The notes: generated by a model not told the origin, from the sequence alone. Counted from the stretch's first letter, positions 1 to 9,407 are shown. The stretch is DNA of 64,000 nucleotides from Sinorhizobium numidicum (GCF_029892045.1 NZ_CP120369.1:248001-312000); one strand, 5' to 3'. Translations and numbers: made by a program.

Positions 1-299
1 AGAAGCTGGATAAATTTGGTGTTCCCAACAGCAAGGTTAAGGCGGTCGCCGATCTCGTGACAGATGAACACCTCCTGGCCAGAGGTGCTATCACAGATAT
101 TCCTGCACCGACGAGTATGCAGGCGCGCGGAGTCGCGACGATAAGGGCACGGGGGCCCTGGCATGTTTTGTCCAAGACGCCTTTACAGATGAGGAAAGCT
201 CCCGACCTTGGCGAACACAATGTCGAGGTTCTTATGCAATATGGCCTGAATGCGGAAGAAATCGGAAGGCTACAGGAAAAGTGGAATACGTCCAAATAA
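1..299 (+). CDS. CaiB/BaiF-type CoA-transferase, C-terminal end (partial)
   Basis: The reading frame is already open at base 3 and ends with TAA at 297-299, so only about the last 98 residues of a larger protein are present. The visible part contains a run of the type VADLVTDEHLLARGAI followed by a segment ending APDLGEHNVEVL, which is the usual C-terminal layout of class III CoA-transferases (CaiB/BaiF, formyl-CoA transferase). These move CoA between organic acids. The catalytic Asp lies upstream, outside the window. The gene precedes an enoyl-CoA hydratase by 118 bp on the same strand, which fits a CoA-thioester catabolic operon. Substrate cannot be told from this fragment. The internal ATG at 57 is not a credible start because the frame and the family homology both continue upstream of it. 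Confidence 0.82.
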   Translation, partial: KLDKFGVPNSKVKAVADLVTDEHLLARGAITDIPAPTSMQARGVATIRARGPWHVLSKTPLQMRKAPDLGEHNVEVLMQYGLNAEEIGRLQEKWNTSK

Positions 300-417
300 A
301 GAGAGTCCTATGACTCGGCGGTCGTTATCTTACTTTAAAAATCGTTTAGCGGCGAGATCTAAACGTCTAGAAAAGATCGGAGTAATGGGCGCCGCAGCTT
401 AAGAGGGAATACGCAAT

Positions 418-1206
418 ATGGTTTACACAAAATTGGCCGTTGAAACAGAAAATGGTTACGTCGTGGCTGCCATCAACCATCCGCCAGCTAATGCGCTGGG
501 TCAAAAGGTCCTATTTGATTTGAACACTTTGCTGGATGAGTCTCTAGAAGATCCTGAAATCAGGGCTATTGTGCTTACTGGTACCGGAGAGAAGCTATTT
601 TCTGCCGGAGCAGACATAACCGAATTTGACTCTGTTCAAGCCGGAGACAAACCTAACCAAATCAATCCTAAAATTGAAGGCAACGACGTCTTCTCAAAAA
701 TTGAAAACTACCCGAAACCGGTGATCGCAGCCATCCAGGGTAGCGCTTATGGTGGGGGCACCGAGATATCCCTAGCATGCCATTTTAGAATTTTGGCGGA
801 CACAGCCAAAGTTGCCCTCCCAGAGGTCAAATTGGGAATTATGCCCGGCTGGGGCGGTACCCAGCGCCTGCCCAGATTGATCGGTAAAACCAAAGCTTTA
901 GAAATGATGTTGACCGGGGACCCATTGAGTTCAGCAGAAGCGTTTAGCTTCGGCTTAGTCAATAAGGTGGTTCCAGCCAGCCAAGTTCTGGCTGAGGCTA
1001 AGGCACTTGCTGCCAGGCTTGCCCAAGGGGCACCCGTTGCAATCAGAGGAATATTGAAGGCCGTGACGAAAGGGCTGGAGACCACCATCGACGAAGGTAT
1101 TAAGATCGAAGATGCCGCAAGTGTAGTGGTTTCTGCCAGCGAGGATGCCAAGGAAGGTCCAAGAGCCTTCCTAGAGAAGAGAAAGGCCAACTTTCGGGGC
1201 ATCTAA
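418..1206 (+). CDS. Enoyl-CoA hydratase/isomerase family protein
   Basis: A 262-residue crotonase-fold protein, the usual family length. The CoA and oxyanion-hole segment FSAGADI lies at residues 61-67 and the second glycine-rich segment at about 108-115. Both general acid/base glutamates of true hydratases appear to be kept: E116 in GGGTE and E136 in LPEVKLGIMPGWGGTQR. It therefore probably hydrates a 2-enoyl-CoA rather than being only an isomerase. The start ATG has an AGAGGGA-like ribosome site a few bases upstream. It follows a CoA-transferase gene and precedes an MDR oxidoreductase on the same strand. The gene is more AT-rich than its downstream neighbour, which may mean a different origin. 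The natural substrate is unknown. Confidence 0.9.
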   Translation: MVYTKLAVETENGYVVAAINHPPANALGQKVLFDLNTLLDESLEDPEIRAIVLTGTGEKLFSAGADITEFDSVQAGDKPNQINPKIEGNDVFSKIENYPKPVIAAIQGSAYGGGTEISLACHFRILADTAKVALPEVKLGIMPGWGGTQRLPRLIGKTKALEMMLTGDPLSSAEAFSFGLVNKVVPASQVLAEAKALAARLAQGAPVAIRGILKAVTKGLETTIDEGIKIEDAASVVVSASEDAKEGPRAFLEKRKANFRGI

Positions 1207-1349
1207 GTTCGAGAATTATTCGGTTCGAGGATGAAAACCCAAGCAGGCTGCCCCCCAGGTCGAAGACTTCGGCCGAAATTCATTTGATGACATTGCAAAA
1301 CACCGGTTGCCGTAACGGGAATTCGGGTGAAGACAAACGAGGATAGTTC

Positions 1350-2339
1350 ATGAAGGCGTTGCTAAGCAAAGCGGTCGGAGGGCCCCAGGCCCTAGTCTTG
1401 GAGGACGTGCCCAACCCAAAGGCCGCGCCCGGGCTTGCGGTGGTCGAAGTGAAGGCCGTGGGCGTCAACTACCCCGACGTGCTAGTCATTGAGGACAAAT
1501 ACCAGTTTAAGCCGCCGCGCCCCTTCTCGCCGGGCGGAGAGATCTCGGGCGTGGTAAAGGAAGTTGGCGAGGGTGTTGTTAATGTTAAGCCGGGTGACCG
1601 GGTATTGGGCACGTCCAACTTCGGCGGCATGGCCGAGGAGATGGCCATCGAGGCGGCAAACCTGGTCCGCATTCCAGTCACGATGCCTTTTGACGAGGCC
1701 GCGGCTTTTATCTACACCTACGGGGTCTCCCACTTCGCCCTGAAGCACCGCGGCCGCTTGAGGTCAGGCGAAAGCCTGCTCGTGCTCGGCGCGGCTGGTG
1801 GCGTCGGTCTGGCGGCAGTGGAGCTCGGTCGGGCCATGGGCGCGCGGGTAATTGCGGCTGCGTCATCTCAGGAGAAAGTGGACCTGGCACTGGCTCGGGG
1901 CGCCGAGTCGGGCCTTGTTTATCCACGTGGCCCTCTCGACCGCGATGCGCAGAAGGAGCTCTCCGCGCTCTTCAAGGCCGCCGCCCCAAATGGCGTGAAC
2001 GTGGTATGCGACCCTGTAGGGGGGGACTACGCCGAGGCGGCGGTGCGCTCGATTGCCCGGGCGGGGCGCTACCTAGTGGTCGGCTTCGCCGCCGGAATTC
2101 CACGCATCCCTCTGAACCTGCCGCTGCTTAAGGGATGCGACATCCTCGGGGTCATCGACAACAATCGTGATCCGGCCGCGCACGAGCAAGACCTGAAAGA
2201 GCTTTTGGATCTGTATGCCGCCGGCAAGATCAAGCCGCACATCTCCGAGCGCTTTTCCCTTGCCCGCGGCGCCGACGCCATCGGCCATCTCGCCGCCCGC
2301 AAGGCCATGGGCAAAGTGGTCGTGGTGATTAGACCGTGA
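1350..2339 (+). CDS. NADPH:quinone oxidoreductase-like MDR family protein
   Basis: A 329-residue medium-chain dehydrogenase/reductase. Residues 1-110 form the GroES-like catalytic domain (VGVNYPDVLVIEDKY, then FSPGGEISGVV). Residues 140-270 form the Rossmann domain with the nucleotide loop LGAAGGVG at 146-153, followed by an MGARVIAAASS strand that suggests NADP(H) binding. No structural or catalytic zinc cysteines are visible, so this is the zinc-free quinone reductase/enoyl reductase branch. The ATG is preceded by GAGGA at a suitable distance. It may reduce an enoyl or quinone-type intermediate made by the upstream hydratase and CoA-transferase, but that is inference from context. The gene is clearly GC-richer than the upstream hydratase. 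Confidence 0.88.
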   Translation: MKALLSKAVGGPQALVLEDVPNPKAAPGLAVVEVKAVGVNYPDVLVIEDKYQFKPPRPFSPGGEISGVVKEVGEGVVNVKPGDRVLGTSNFGGMAEEMAIEAANLVRIPVTMPFDEAAAFIYTYGVSHFALKHRGRLRSGESLLVLGAAGGVGLAAVELGRAMGARVIAAASSQEKVDLALARGAESGLVYPRGPLDRDAQKELSALFKAAAPNGVNVVCDPVGGDYAEAAVRSIARAGRYLVVGFAAGIPRIPLNLPLLKGCDILGVIDNNRDPAAHEQDLKELLDLYAAGKIKPHISERFSLARGADAIGHLAARKAMGKVVVVIRP

Positions 2340-2533
2340 GCAGCGGTGCGACCCTGATTGGTGACTACAGGCCGTTTCGTGAACAGACACACGCCTTTCA
2401 GTTGTCGATCAGCGCACAATGTTGGATTCGGATGCTCGCGTGGCGCAGTTTTCTCCATGGTGCGTTGGCGTTGTCGCGTTACCGGGCATCGGGCCATCGG
2501 GCGCGCTGGGGCAAACTCGGTCACCTGACGGGC

Positions 2534-2845
2534 TCATGCAGCAACGCTGGCTGCAGACTTCCATGCCGACAGGGCCTTGAGGCGGGGGAGATAGGTGGCA
2601 AGAGCAGAGCGGCGGGAGTGGTGCGGGACAAAGACATTGCGGTCAGCCGAGAAGACACTGACCAACCGCTGCAGGCCTCCCGGCGGCCGTAAGCCCTGCA
2701 TCACCCGCTCTCGTCGGCGCAGCGGCAGATGCGAATTCTCCACGCGATTGTTGAGGCCCTCGTGCGAGCGGCGTTCGATAGCTGGCATGACTTGGCGTCG
2801 AGCGGCGGAGCCGAGCTTATCCGGATCAACCGCCGGGGTGGGCAC
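2534..2845 (-). pseudogene. IS6-family transposase, C-terminal remnant
   Basis: The minus strand encodes the typical end of an IS6-type DDE transposase: residues reading RRQVMPAIERRSHEGLNN, then RAENSHLPLRRRER-like and GGLQRLVSVFSADRN, ending LPRLKALSAWK. Only about the last 100 residues remain; the first two catalytic Asp positions are missing. The N-terminal half of an IS6 transposase occurs on the opposite strand at 3876-4032, so one element may have been split and inverted. No terminal repeat or target duplication can be assigned. Confidence 0.8.
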
Positions 2846-3013
2846 CCCTGGTTCTTCAACGGGCGCTTCAGCAAGCGCTTAGCCGCCGGCGTCACGGTGC
2901 GTCATCGAGCGCACAACGCGCTTCACGATGCTGTTGCATCTTCCGCGCCTCATGGGTCACGGGGACGCGCCGCTGCGAAGAACGGCCTGCGCGCGTCGGC
3001 CATGGTGCTGAGG

Positions 3014-3328
3014 CCGCGCGCAACGCGATCACGCGCACCATCATCACCTTGCCCGAAGAGCCGCCGATCGCTCACCTGAGATCAGGGAGCCGAGATGGCT
3101 CAGCATGCACGATTGAAGGTCGATGTTGGCGTCCAGGTCTACTTCTGCGATCGGCAAAGCCCGTGGCAGCGCGGCACCAACGAGAACACCCATGGACTGC
3201 TGCGTCAGTACTTGCCGAAAGGCACCAATCTGAGCGTACACAGCGCCGTCGAGGGCGCCGCCGTCAACGCCAAGCCGCGAAAGACGCTCGGCTGGAGAAC
3301 GCCAGCCGAAGCCCTTGCGAGTGGCTGA
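3014..3328 (+). pseudogene. IS30-family transposase, C-terminal remnant
   Basis: From about 3095 the plus strand reads AEMAQHARLKVDVGVQVYFC, then DRQSPWQRGTNENTHGLLRQ and RKTLGWRTPAEALA. This is the hallmark end of IS30 transposases, including the NEN region with the catalytic Glu. The preceding bases (3014-3090) encode a frameshifted stretch resembling the ITKLP-AQLRRSLTWDQG segment. The start, the helix-turn-helix region and the terminal repeats are missing, so it is inactive. Confidence 0.8.
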
Positions 3329-3404
3329 TGCATGTAAACAAATCCGTGTTGCGACGACCGCTTGCCCGCCGGCTGAAGCCGAGGAACGCTACTACGCCAT
3401 GCTG

Positions 3405-3851
3405 TCGCCGAGCTCTTCAGCACCGAGTTGTGGGCGCCTATGGGGGCGGAGGAGGACGCCTATATCTCCGTTGACCATGGCGGCTTCAATGCGACCCTTC
3501 GTGATTATGCCCGCTTCGCGCTGCTGCTGCGCGGGGGAAAGCTAAACGGGAAGCAGATCGCTTCACGGGAATGGGTTAGAAGACGCGAACGGCCAACAAC
3601 GATCTATTCGGGATATTCGGGCGCGCCAGACCTTACTTGCCGAAAGGCGCTTACCACAACAGTTCTGGATCGAGGATCGGGAGCGGCGCGCCTATGTGTG
3701 CTCCGGCCTAATGGGCCAGATCATCTATATCGACCCCGAGACTGACTTTGTTGCGGTGAAACTGTCGCACTGGCCAGATCATAACTGGGGTCGTACGATC
3801 GAGGCCCTGGCGGCCATTCACGCCATAAGGAATGCGTACATGGCCTGCTGA
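3405..3851 (+). pseudogene. Serine hydrolase (beta-lactamase/NylB-like), C-terminal remnant
   Basis: Two reading frames together give the C-terminal half of a class C beta-lactamase-fold hydrolase like 6-aminohexanoate-dimer hydrolase. About 3412-3590 reads STELWAPMGAEEDAYISVDH then GGFNATLRDYARFALLLRGG; about 3664-3851, after a frameshift, reads QQFWIEDRERRAYVCSGLMG and IIYIDPETDFVAVKLSHWPD, ending at TGA 3849-3851. The catalytic SxxK half is absent here. A matching N-terminal piece lies on the minus strand at 5428-5723, so this gene appears to have been torn apart by IS activity. Confidence 0.7.
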
Positions 3852-3875
3852 AGGGACTGTCACGTTAACTCGGGC

Positions 3876-4032
3876 ATGAGCAAGCCCGTCAGGTACAAAC
3901 GCCATCGCTTTCCGCCTGAGACCATCGCCCACGCGTCTGTTTGTACTCCCGATTTCCTCTGAGCCTTCGCCTCTGGAGGAGATGTTGCTCGAGCGCGGCA
4001 TTCTCGTCTCCTATGACACGGTCCGCCGCTCC
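3876..4032 (+). pseudogene. IS6-family transposase, N-terminal remnant
   Basis: Starting at ATG 3876 the sequence reads MSKPVRYKRHRFPPETIAHA, the characteristic IS6 N-terminus. It then shifts frame into YSRFPLSLRL and again into EEMLLERGILVSYDTVRRS, the helix-turn-helix part. A possible left element end (GGGACTGTCACGTTAA) lies at 3853-3868. The fragment begins only 25 bp after the stop of the hydrolase remnant. It is inactive because of the frameshifts and the missing DDE domain. Confidence 0.78.
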
Positions 4033-4091
4033 AGGCGTTGCCGGCGGCTTGCTTCCGGAGCCTGCGCCGTCGCTCCACCGCATGATGAAGG

Positions 4092-5002
4092 ACTGCGCAT
4101 ATCGCAAAAGCCGGACAGGGATAAGGCGGACATTCGTTTCACCAAGATCCCATGGGGAGTGAACAGCGGCCGGCGCTTCTGGCAAAGTGAGGCTGCAATA
4201 ACACTCACCTCATAGGAGACGCCGTCATGGAAGCTGGAACTTCCCAACCGCATACGCGGACCGCTATCCGCACCGATCTTGCCGCAATTTTCGTATCATT
4301 GGAACTCTCTCGCTCAACGTGGCTGATCATCTCGTTGCCGCCGGGAAACGGCGAGAAGATGTCGAAGCACGCGGTGGTTGGCGGCGATGTGAGGGCATTG
4401 CTGGATCGTTTTGCTCAGCTCCAGGAGAAGGTGCGATCTCGTACGGGCAATCAGGTTCCCTGAGCATTCAGGAAGCCGGACTCGACGGCTTCTGGATCGA
4501 TCGTGTGCTGAAGGCGAACGGGATAGAAAGTTACGTCGTCGACCCAGCCTCGATAGCAACCTCGCGCAGGCGCCGGGGAGCGAAGACGGACAGATTGGAT
4601 GGTGAGGCGCTGGTCCGAGCGCTGTTGGCTTTCAAGCGCGGAGAGCCACGGGTGTGTACTATGGTCAATGCACCACGCCCCGAGGAAGAAGATCGCCGTC
4701 GTATTTGCCGCGAGCGCAAGGTTCTGATCTCCGAGCGCATCAAACATGTCAATCGCATCAAAGGCCTGCTCTTCGGTCACGGCATCAGTGGATACGAACC
4801 GCTGCGCAAGAACCGGCGCAAGCAACTGGACCAGCTCCACACGGGGGACGGCCGTCCTTTGCCGCCCCACCTCAAAACTCAAATAAGCCGTGAACTTGAT
4901 CGGCTCGAACTGTTGTTTGAGCAAATTACAGCGGTGGAGAACGAGCGCGATACGCTCCTGGCCGCGCCAAAGGACAGCGTAGTGGCAACAACGACCGCGG
5001 CT
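4092..5002 (+). pseudogene. IS110-family transposase remnant, copy 1
   Basis: The gene starts at ATG 4227 (MEAGTSQPHTRTAIRTDLAA) and reads to a stop at 4461-4463 after GNQVP. The remaining homology (SIQEAGLDGFWIDRVLKANG, then TDRLDGEALVRALLAFKRGE, ERIKHVNRIKGLLFGHGISG) continues in another frame, so a one-base lesion splits it. The homology stops abruptly at 5002, removing the C-terminal Transposase_20 domain. The block 4092-5002 is repeated on the minus strand at 45352-46121 with the same frameshift and apparently a single base difference in the shared part. The upstream 4092-4226 stretch is also part of the repeat. Confidence 0.85.
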
Positions 5003-5427
5003 AGCCAAATTCGAAACCCTAGCCCAAGACACGTCATCTTCCAGGAGCGATCAGCCCTGGCGGATCCAGCGGGACGAACCGATCCGCGACATGGCTTCAA
5101 AAGCCGCTGCTAAGAATGGTCTCGTCCTCCTGAGCCTGCCGCATTCGGATTGCTGATGGCAACCCGCAACGCACCCTCGACAAGGGACAGCAGCACATGC
5201 CGGGCGAAGAGGCGTGGCTCCTAGGCGAGTGGCGCTCGAACGATGAACGCAAATATTATCTGTCCAATCTGCCGGCCGAGGCGACCTTGAAAGCGCTCGC
5301 GGGTGCCATCAAAGCGCGGTGGGTCTGCGAGCAGGCCCATCAGCAGATGAAGGAGGAACTCGGCCTCGATCACTTTGAAGGCCGATCATGGCAGGGCCTA
5401 CACCGACACGCGATGATGACGATGATT
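5003..5427 (+). pseudogene. IS701-family transposase, C-terminal remnant
   Basis: From about 5152 the plus strand reads [20 protein letters not shown], then [40 protein letters not shown] and [20 protein letters not shown]. This is the conserved end of DDE-type IS701 transposases. Homology ends near 5430 at AYAF, where a minus-strand hydrolase remnant begins. Bases 5003-5151 join the truncated IS110 to this fragment and have no clear reading frame. Confidence 0.78.
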
Positions 5428-5723
5428 GCCTATGCCTTTCTTCCCGTTCTTGTCCTTGAAGGTCAAAGCATCGATCTCAGCGCTCCTATCCTCGCGATCG
5501 AGTCGCGAGGGGCTAACACGCCCGCGCCAGACATTAACGGTCGCCCCAGTTCGCGCATATGTGACACCGACCACCGGATTTGTAGGAAATCGAGGAACGT
5601 GTTGTTTTCGAACTGGATGCGCTTGTCTTCAACTGGCGACGCACCAAACATCCAGCCTGCTTCCCGGGGATGGGATGCACGTCCGTCAATGTAAGACTGT
5701 CGTTGAATTCGATTATGCCCCAT
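5428..5723 (-). pseudogene. Serine hydrolase (NylB-like), N-terminal remnant
   Basis: Read on the minus strand from 5723, the translation contains [20 protein letters not shown] and [17 protein letters not shown], then after a one-base shift near 5530 [20 protein letters not shown] and [15 protein letters not shown]. This resembles the N-terminal region of 6-aminohexanoate-dimer hydrolase-like enzymes (pattern RWSFSNMRQLVPTVNVWRG). The nucleophile motif SxxK would come next but is lost at the junction near 5430. The C-terminal counterpart lies on the other strand at 3405-3851. Family assignment is from recalled motif patterns and not verified by a search. Confidence 0.6.
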
Positions 5724-6085
5724 GGCAGTTGTCCTTTCGACGCTTGCCGAATCTATTTCGGTCTGAAAGATGTTCCGACACAGTGCCGTTACCAGTTATC
5801 AAATAATGCTCGCGCCGTCATTTGGCTTGTATCATCTGTTTGGCGCATACCTACAACCTGCGCAAGATACGTCTGCCTGGCAACTCACGGTGCATTATGC
5901 GAGCTCTCTAATCTTTATTCATTCAAGACTTTTGCGACTGGAGTGCGATTAACGAACCTCGCCCCAAGAATTGGCAACATATTGTCTCATCAGGCGCGCC
6001 GCGCACGTCTAAGCCACCGCCTGCAATCGGCGTCCGGCCACGACGCTAGTCGAGGGTCGCCACGCGCTTCGAGGACCTCCAGGAA
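5724..6085. other. Non-coding stretch, nothing recognised
   Basis: About 360 bp between the hydrolase remnant and the acyl-CoA dehydrogenase operon. The open frames here have no recognisable motif or credible ribosome site, and I see no terminator or repeat. It probably holds degraded DNA. Confidence 0.4.
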
Positions 6086-7288
6086 CTATCTCGCCGTCGT
6101 CATATTGGTGGCCACCATCGTCCTATGGCTGCGATAGCTGTCCACAGCTCCTAGCCCTCCAAGTGCCGCCAGTCGCCTCAGGTGATGATCTGCATCACCG
6201 AAAAGCATGTCGATCATCACGACGCGCTTGAAGTAGTGACCTATGCTATATTCCATCGTCATTCCAATGCCGCCATGAAGTTGGATTGACTGATGGCCTA
6301 TGGCTTTGGATGACCGACCGATCTGAACCTTTGCCGCCGAAACTGCGCGCTCGCGCTCAATCGTGTTGTCTTCGCCCACCATCATTGCGGCGTACAGGGT
6401 CATCGATCGAGATTGCTCCAACTCCACAAGCATGTCGACGGCACGATGCTGCAGCACCTGAAAACTGCCGATCTTCGTTCCGAACTGTTCACGCGTCTTG
6501 AGGTAACCGAGTGTGATGGCCTGCATTTTTGTGAAGCAGCCAAGGGCTTCCGCACAGAGTGCCGTGACAGCCTCATCAGCCACCCTCGAGATAACTGGGA
6601 ACGCCCCTTCTGGGTCGCCAATCAAATTACTCTCGTCAACGCGTACGTTCCCCAGTGCAATTTCCACCCCGCGCAGACCATCCTGCGTCAGGAAGGGGCG
6701 GCGGGTGAGGCCCGGCGCATGAACGTCAACAAGGAAGAGCCCGATCCCATTCTTATCGCGAGTGCCTCCGGCTGTCCGGGCTGAGACTATTATCTTATCG
6801 GCCACGTCGCCGTGAAGGACGCGGGTCTTGACCCCGCTTAGAGCCCAAAAAGTACCTTGCTTCTTTGCTTGTGTCTCAACGTGGAAAAGATCATAGCGCG
6901 ACTGTGACTCGGCATATGCAAAGGCCAATTTGGCTCTACCGTTCACAATCAGGGGGATTAGCTCTGTCTTTTGTGCTTCGTTCCCACCACGGCGAAGCAA
7001 ACCGCCGGCAAGGACCACCGTAGCGAGATAAGGCTCTAAGATCAAGCTCTTGCCGAAAGCCTCCATCACGATCATTGTTTCGACCGGACCGCCGCTGAAG
7101 CCGCCATATTCCTCCGAAAACGGCAACGCCAGGAGACCGAGCTCAGCATAGCGTTCCCACATCGCCTCGCTGAAGCCGGGGTCCTCACCTCCGTACTTGC
7201 GGCGATCGCCGAAGCCATAACTGTCGAGCATAAGTCGCTCGACGCTTTCCGTTAGGAGCCGTTGCTCTTCCGATAGATCGAACTTCAC
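6086..7288 (-). CDS. Acyl-CoA dehydrogenase family protein (PimD-like)
   Basis: About 400 residues, normal for the family. The start is GTG at 7288, giving V/MKFDLSEEQRLLTESVERLM; GGGAGA lies 8 bp upstream and the site is 46 bp after the stop of the preceding gene. The longer frame to 7480 would overlap that gene and lacks homology. Visible features are the N-terminal helical domain, the middle beta domain (ALSGVKTRVLHGDVADKIIV), and the C-terminal signature LGYLKTREQFGTKIGSFQVL, ending in QLHGGIGMTMEYSIGHYFKR. It probably oxidises an acyl-CoA with FAD and electron-transfer flavoprotein as acceptor. Together with the next gene it matches the paired dehydrogenases (PimC/PimD type) that act on dicarboxylyl-, branched- or sterol-like CoAs. 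The substrate is unknown. Confidence 0.9.
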   Translation of the reverse strand: MKFDLSEEQRLLTESVERLMLDSYGFGDRRKYGGEDPGFSEAMWERYAELGLLALPFSEEYGGFSGGPVETMIVMEAFGKSLILEPYLATVVLAGGLLRRGGNEAQKTELIPLIVNGRAKLAFAYAESQSRYDLFHVETQAKKQGTFWALSGVKTRVLHGDVADKIIVSARTAGGTRDKNGIGLFLVDVHAPGLTRRPFLTQDGLRGVEIALGNVRVDESNLIGDPEGAFPVISRVADEAVTALCAEALGCFTKMQAITLGYLKTREQFGTKIGSFQVLQHRAVDMLVELEQSRSMTLYAAMMVGEDNTIERERAVSAAKVQIGRSSKAIGHQSIQLHGGIGMTMEYSIGHYFKRVVMIDMLFGDADHHLRRLAALGGLGAVDSYRSHRTMVATNMTTAR

Positions 7289-7334
7289 TGCAAATATCTC
7301 CCGAAACTTACGCGCTGCCAGTGAGCACGATGCA

Positions 7335-8528
7335 TCAAAGGCCGAGGATCGCTTTGGCGATGATGTTCTTCTGAATCTCACTAGATCCCGAATAGATTGA
7401 CGCCGCACGGCTATAGAAATAGGTAGGAGCAATCTCCGCGGCCCATCGCGGGAGGACTGGCGGCTCGTTGCGGCTCCCAAGCTCCTCGTCCGGGATGTAA
7501 GGCAATGCGTTAGGCCCCATCACAGCCATTAGGAGCTCCGCGGCGGCCTGCTCAACTTCCGAGCCCCTCAGCTTTAGGATGGAACTTGCGGGATCCTGTG
7601 CTCCTTGCTGCTTTGAGGCATTGGCGATTGCGCGGAGTTGGGTGATCTCAAGTGCCTTCAACTGAACGTCGAGTTCGGCAACCTTTTCACGAAATGAGGG
7701 TTGATCAGCAAGTCGCTCGCCGCCGACATAGGTCTGAGCCGCAAGTTCCAGGGCGCGCCACATACGCTCCTTGGAAACGCCTACGCCAGCATCGCCGAAC
7801 CTCTCGTTACTAAGCAGATACTTCGCGTAGCCCCACCCTTTGTTCTCTTCCCCAACTAGATTCTCGACCGGGACATGGACATTGTCAAAGAATACCTCAC
7901 TGACTTCGTGACCGCCATCGATCAGGTGGATCGGGCGCACAGTGACGCCCGGCGATTTGATGTCGATGAGAAGGAAAGAGATGCCTTGCTGCTTCTTCAC
8001 ATCTAGATTGGTCCGTACCAGACAAAAGATCCAGTCGGCGTAGTGCGCCGATGATGTCCAGGTCTTCTGGCCATCGACGACGTAATGGTCGCCATGGCGG
8101 ACTGCCCGCGTCTTAAGTGCGGCCAGATCGGAGCCAGCTCCCGGTTCCGAAAAGCCTTGGCACCACCAATCAGTTGCGTTAGCGATGCGGGGCAAATAGT
8201 ATTGTTTCTGCGCCAGATTGCCGAAGGTGTAGATGACTGGACCTACCAAGTCCTCACCCGAACCGAACTTGACTAGTGCTGGAAAGGCACGCACCTCTTC
8301 TTCGAAGATGTACTGCTGCACGAGGGTCCACCCCGTGCCTCCATATTCCTGAGGCCAAGTTGGCACACCTTTCTTGTAGAGGCTCCGCGCTCCAGCCGCG
8401 ATCTCTTCTTTCGACAATTTTAGGCCTTCGGCCAATTTTCGACGTATCTCCGGGATCGTACTGTCATATAAGAACTTACGTACCTCCTCCCGGAAAGTCC
8501 GATCACCTTCTGTGAACATAAGATCCAT
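7335..8528 (-). CDS. Acyl-CoA dehydrogenase family protein (PimC-like)
   Basis: About 397 residues from ATG 8528 (MDLMFTEGDRTFREEVRKFL), which has GGAG nine bases upstream; upstream alternatives at 8543 and 8621 lack homology. The flavin-binding block reads WWCQGFSEPGAGSDLAALKT, then YVVDGQKTWTSSAHYADW. The C-terminus has YSRAASIYSGSSEIQKNIIA, a typical end for the large partner of heteromeric acyl-CoA dehydrogenases. It lies between an enoyl-CoA hydratase and a second dehydrogenase in one operon with gaps under 100 bp. The pair probably forms an alpha2beta2 enzyme introducing a 2,3 double bond. The pairing is inferred from order. Confidence 0.9.
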   Translation of the reverse strand: MDLMFTEGDRTFREEVRKFLYDSTIPEIRRKLAEGLKLSKEEIAAGARSLYKKGVPTWPQEYGGTGWTLVQQYIFEEEVRAFPALVKFGSGEDLVGPVIYTFGNLAQKQYYLPRIANATDWWCQGFSEPGAGSDLAALKTRAVRHGDHYVVDGQKTWTSSAHYADWIFCLVRTNLDVKKQQGISFLLIDIKSPGVTVRPIHLIDGGHEVSEVFFDNVHVPVENLVGEENKGWGYAKYLLSNERFGDAGVGVSKERMWRALELAAQTYVGGERLADQPSFREKVAELDVQLKALEITQLRAIANASKQQGAQDPASSILKLRGSEVEQAAAELLMAVMGPNALPYIPDEELGSRNEPPVLPRWAAEIAPTYFYSRAASIYSGSSEIQKNIIAKAILGL

Positions 8529-8627
8529 GGGGCTATACTCCATTGCTAAACAAGAGTTGCCGGTGCCGAAGATGCCGCTTCCCTCCCCGTGGGGGAAGTC
8601 TGGAGACAAGTATCGTGGCAATGACCA

Positions 8628-9407
8628 TTATTTTTCCTTCCAGACGGGATTACGCTTTTCGACAAGGGCACGGGGACCTTCAAGGTTGTCTGCTGACCGA
8701 CGAAGATTGTCGACAGTCACGAGCTGATTGCTGTTCACGCGGTTTATCGCGTCCTGGAAACTGAGGGCCTCCGCCACGCGCGCCGTCTCCTTAATCGCGG
8801 CGAAGACCAGCGGCGGGCCGCCGGCTAAAAGCCGCGCGATTTCCCAGACGCGGTCTTCAAACTTCTCTTTGGGCAGCACCTCGTTGACCAGGCCCCAGCG
8901 ATGCGCCTCGGCCACGTCCATCCAGCGGCCGATGAGCAAAAGCTCCATGGCGACATGGTATGGGATGCGCTTGGGCAGCTTGATCGTCGCCGCGTCGGCC
9001 AGCGTGCCGGCGCGGATCTCGGGCAGCGCGAAGGAAGAATGGTCCGAGGCATAGATGAGGTCGCAGGAGAGCGCCAGCTCGAAGCCGCCGCCCACCGCCA
9101 TGCCGTTGACGCAGGCGATGACCGGCTTGTTGAGATCGCGCAGTTCCTGCAGCCCGCCGAAGCCGCCGACGCCATAGTCGCAATCGATATCGCCGCTTGC
9201 AGCAAACTTGAGGTCCCAGCCGGCACAGAAGAATTTATCGCCGGCTGTTTTCAAAAGGGCGACGCGAAGTTCCGGATCGTCGCGGAACGCCATGAACGCT
9301 TCACCCATCAGGCGGGACGTTCGCGGGTCGATGGCATTGGCCTTGGGCCGGTCGAGCATAACTTCGAGGATCGCGCCTTCGCGGCGGGTGGTGATGACGT
9401 CAGCCAT
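8628..9407 (-). CDS. Enoyl-CoA hydratase, CaiD/carnitinyl-CoA dehydratase-like
   Basis: About 259 residues from ATG 9407 (MADVITTRREGAILEVMLDR); GGAG lies nine bases upstream, and the ATG overlaps the stop of the upstream ligase gene by 8 bp, implying translational coupling. The crotonase features are KFFCAGWDLK, VNGMAVGGGFELALSCDLIY and SFALPEIRAGTLADAATIKL. The pair of Glu residues (GGGFE and LPE) and the DRPKANAID start resemble crotonobetainyl-CoA hydratase, but related hydratases share these features. It probably hydrates the enoyl-CoA made by the two neighbouring dehydrogenases. Confidence 0.87.
   Translation of the reverse strand: MADVITTRREGAILEVMLDRPKANAIDPRTSRLMGEAFMAFRDDPELRVALLKTAGDKFFCAGWDLKFAASGDIDCDYGVGGFGGLQELRDLNKPVIACVNGMAVGGGFELALSCDLIYASDHSSFALPEIRAGTLADAATIKLPKRIPYHVAMELLLIGRWMDVAEAHRWGLVNEVLPKEKFEDRVWEIARLLAGGPPLVFAAIKETARVAEALSFQDAINRVNSNQLVTVDNLRRSADNLEGPRALVEKRNPVWKEK

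Noticed and set aside
747..1202. Long antisense frames opposite the hydratase, and similar frames opposite most real genes
   Set aside because: They lie in register opposite well-supported genes, lack ribosome sites and have shadow-type composition.
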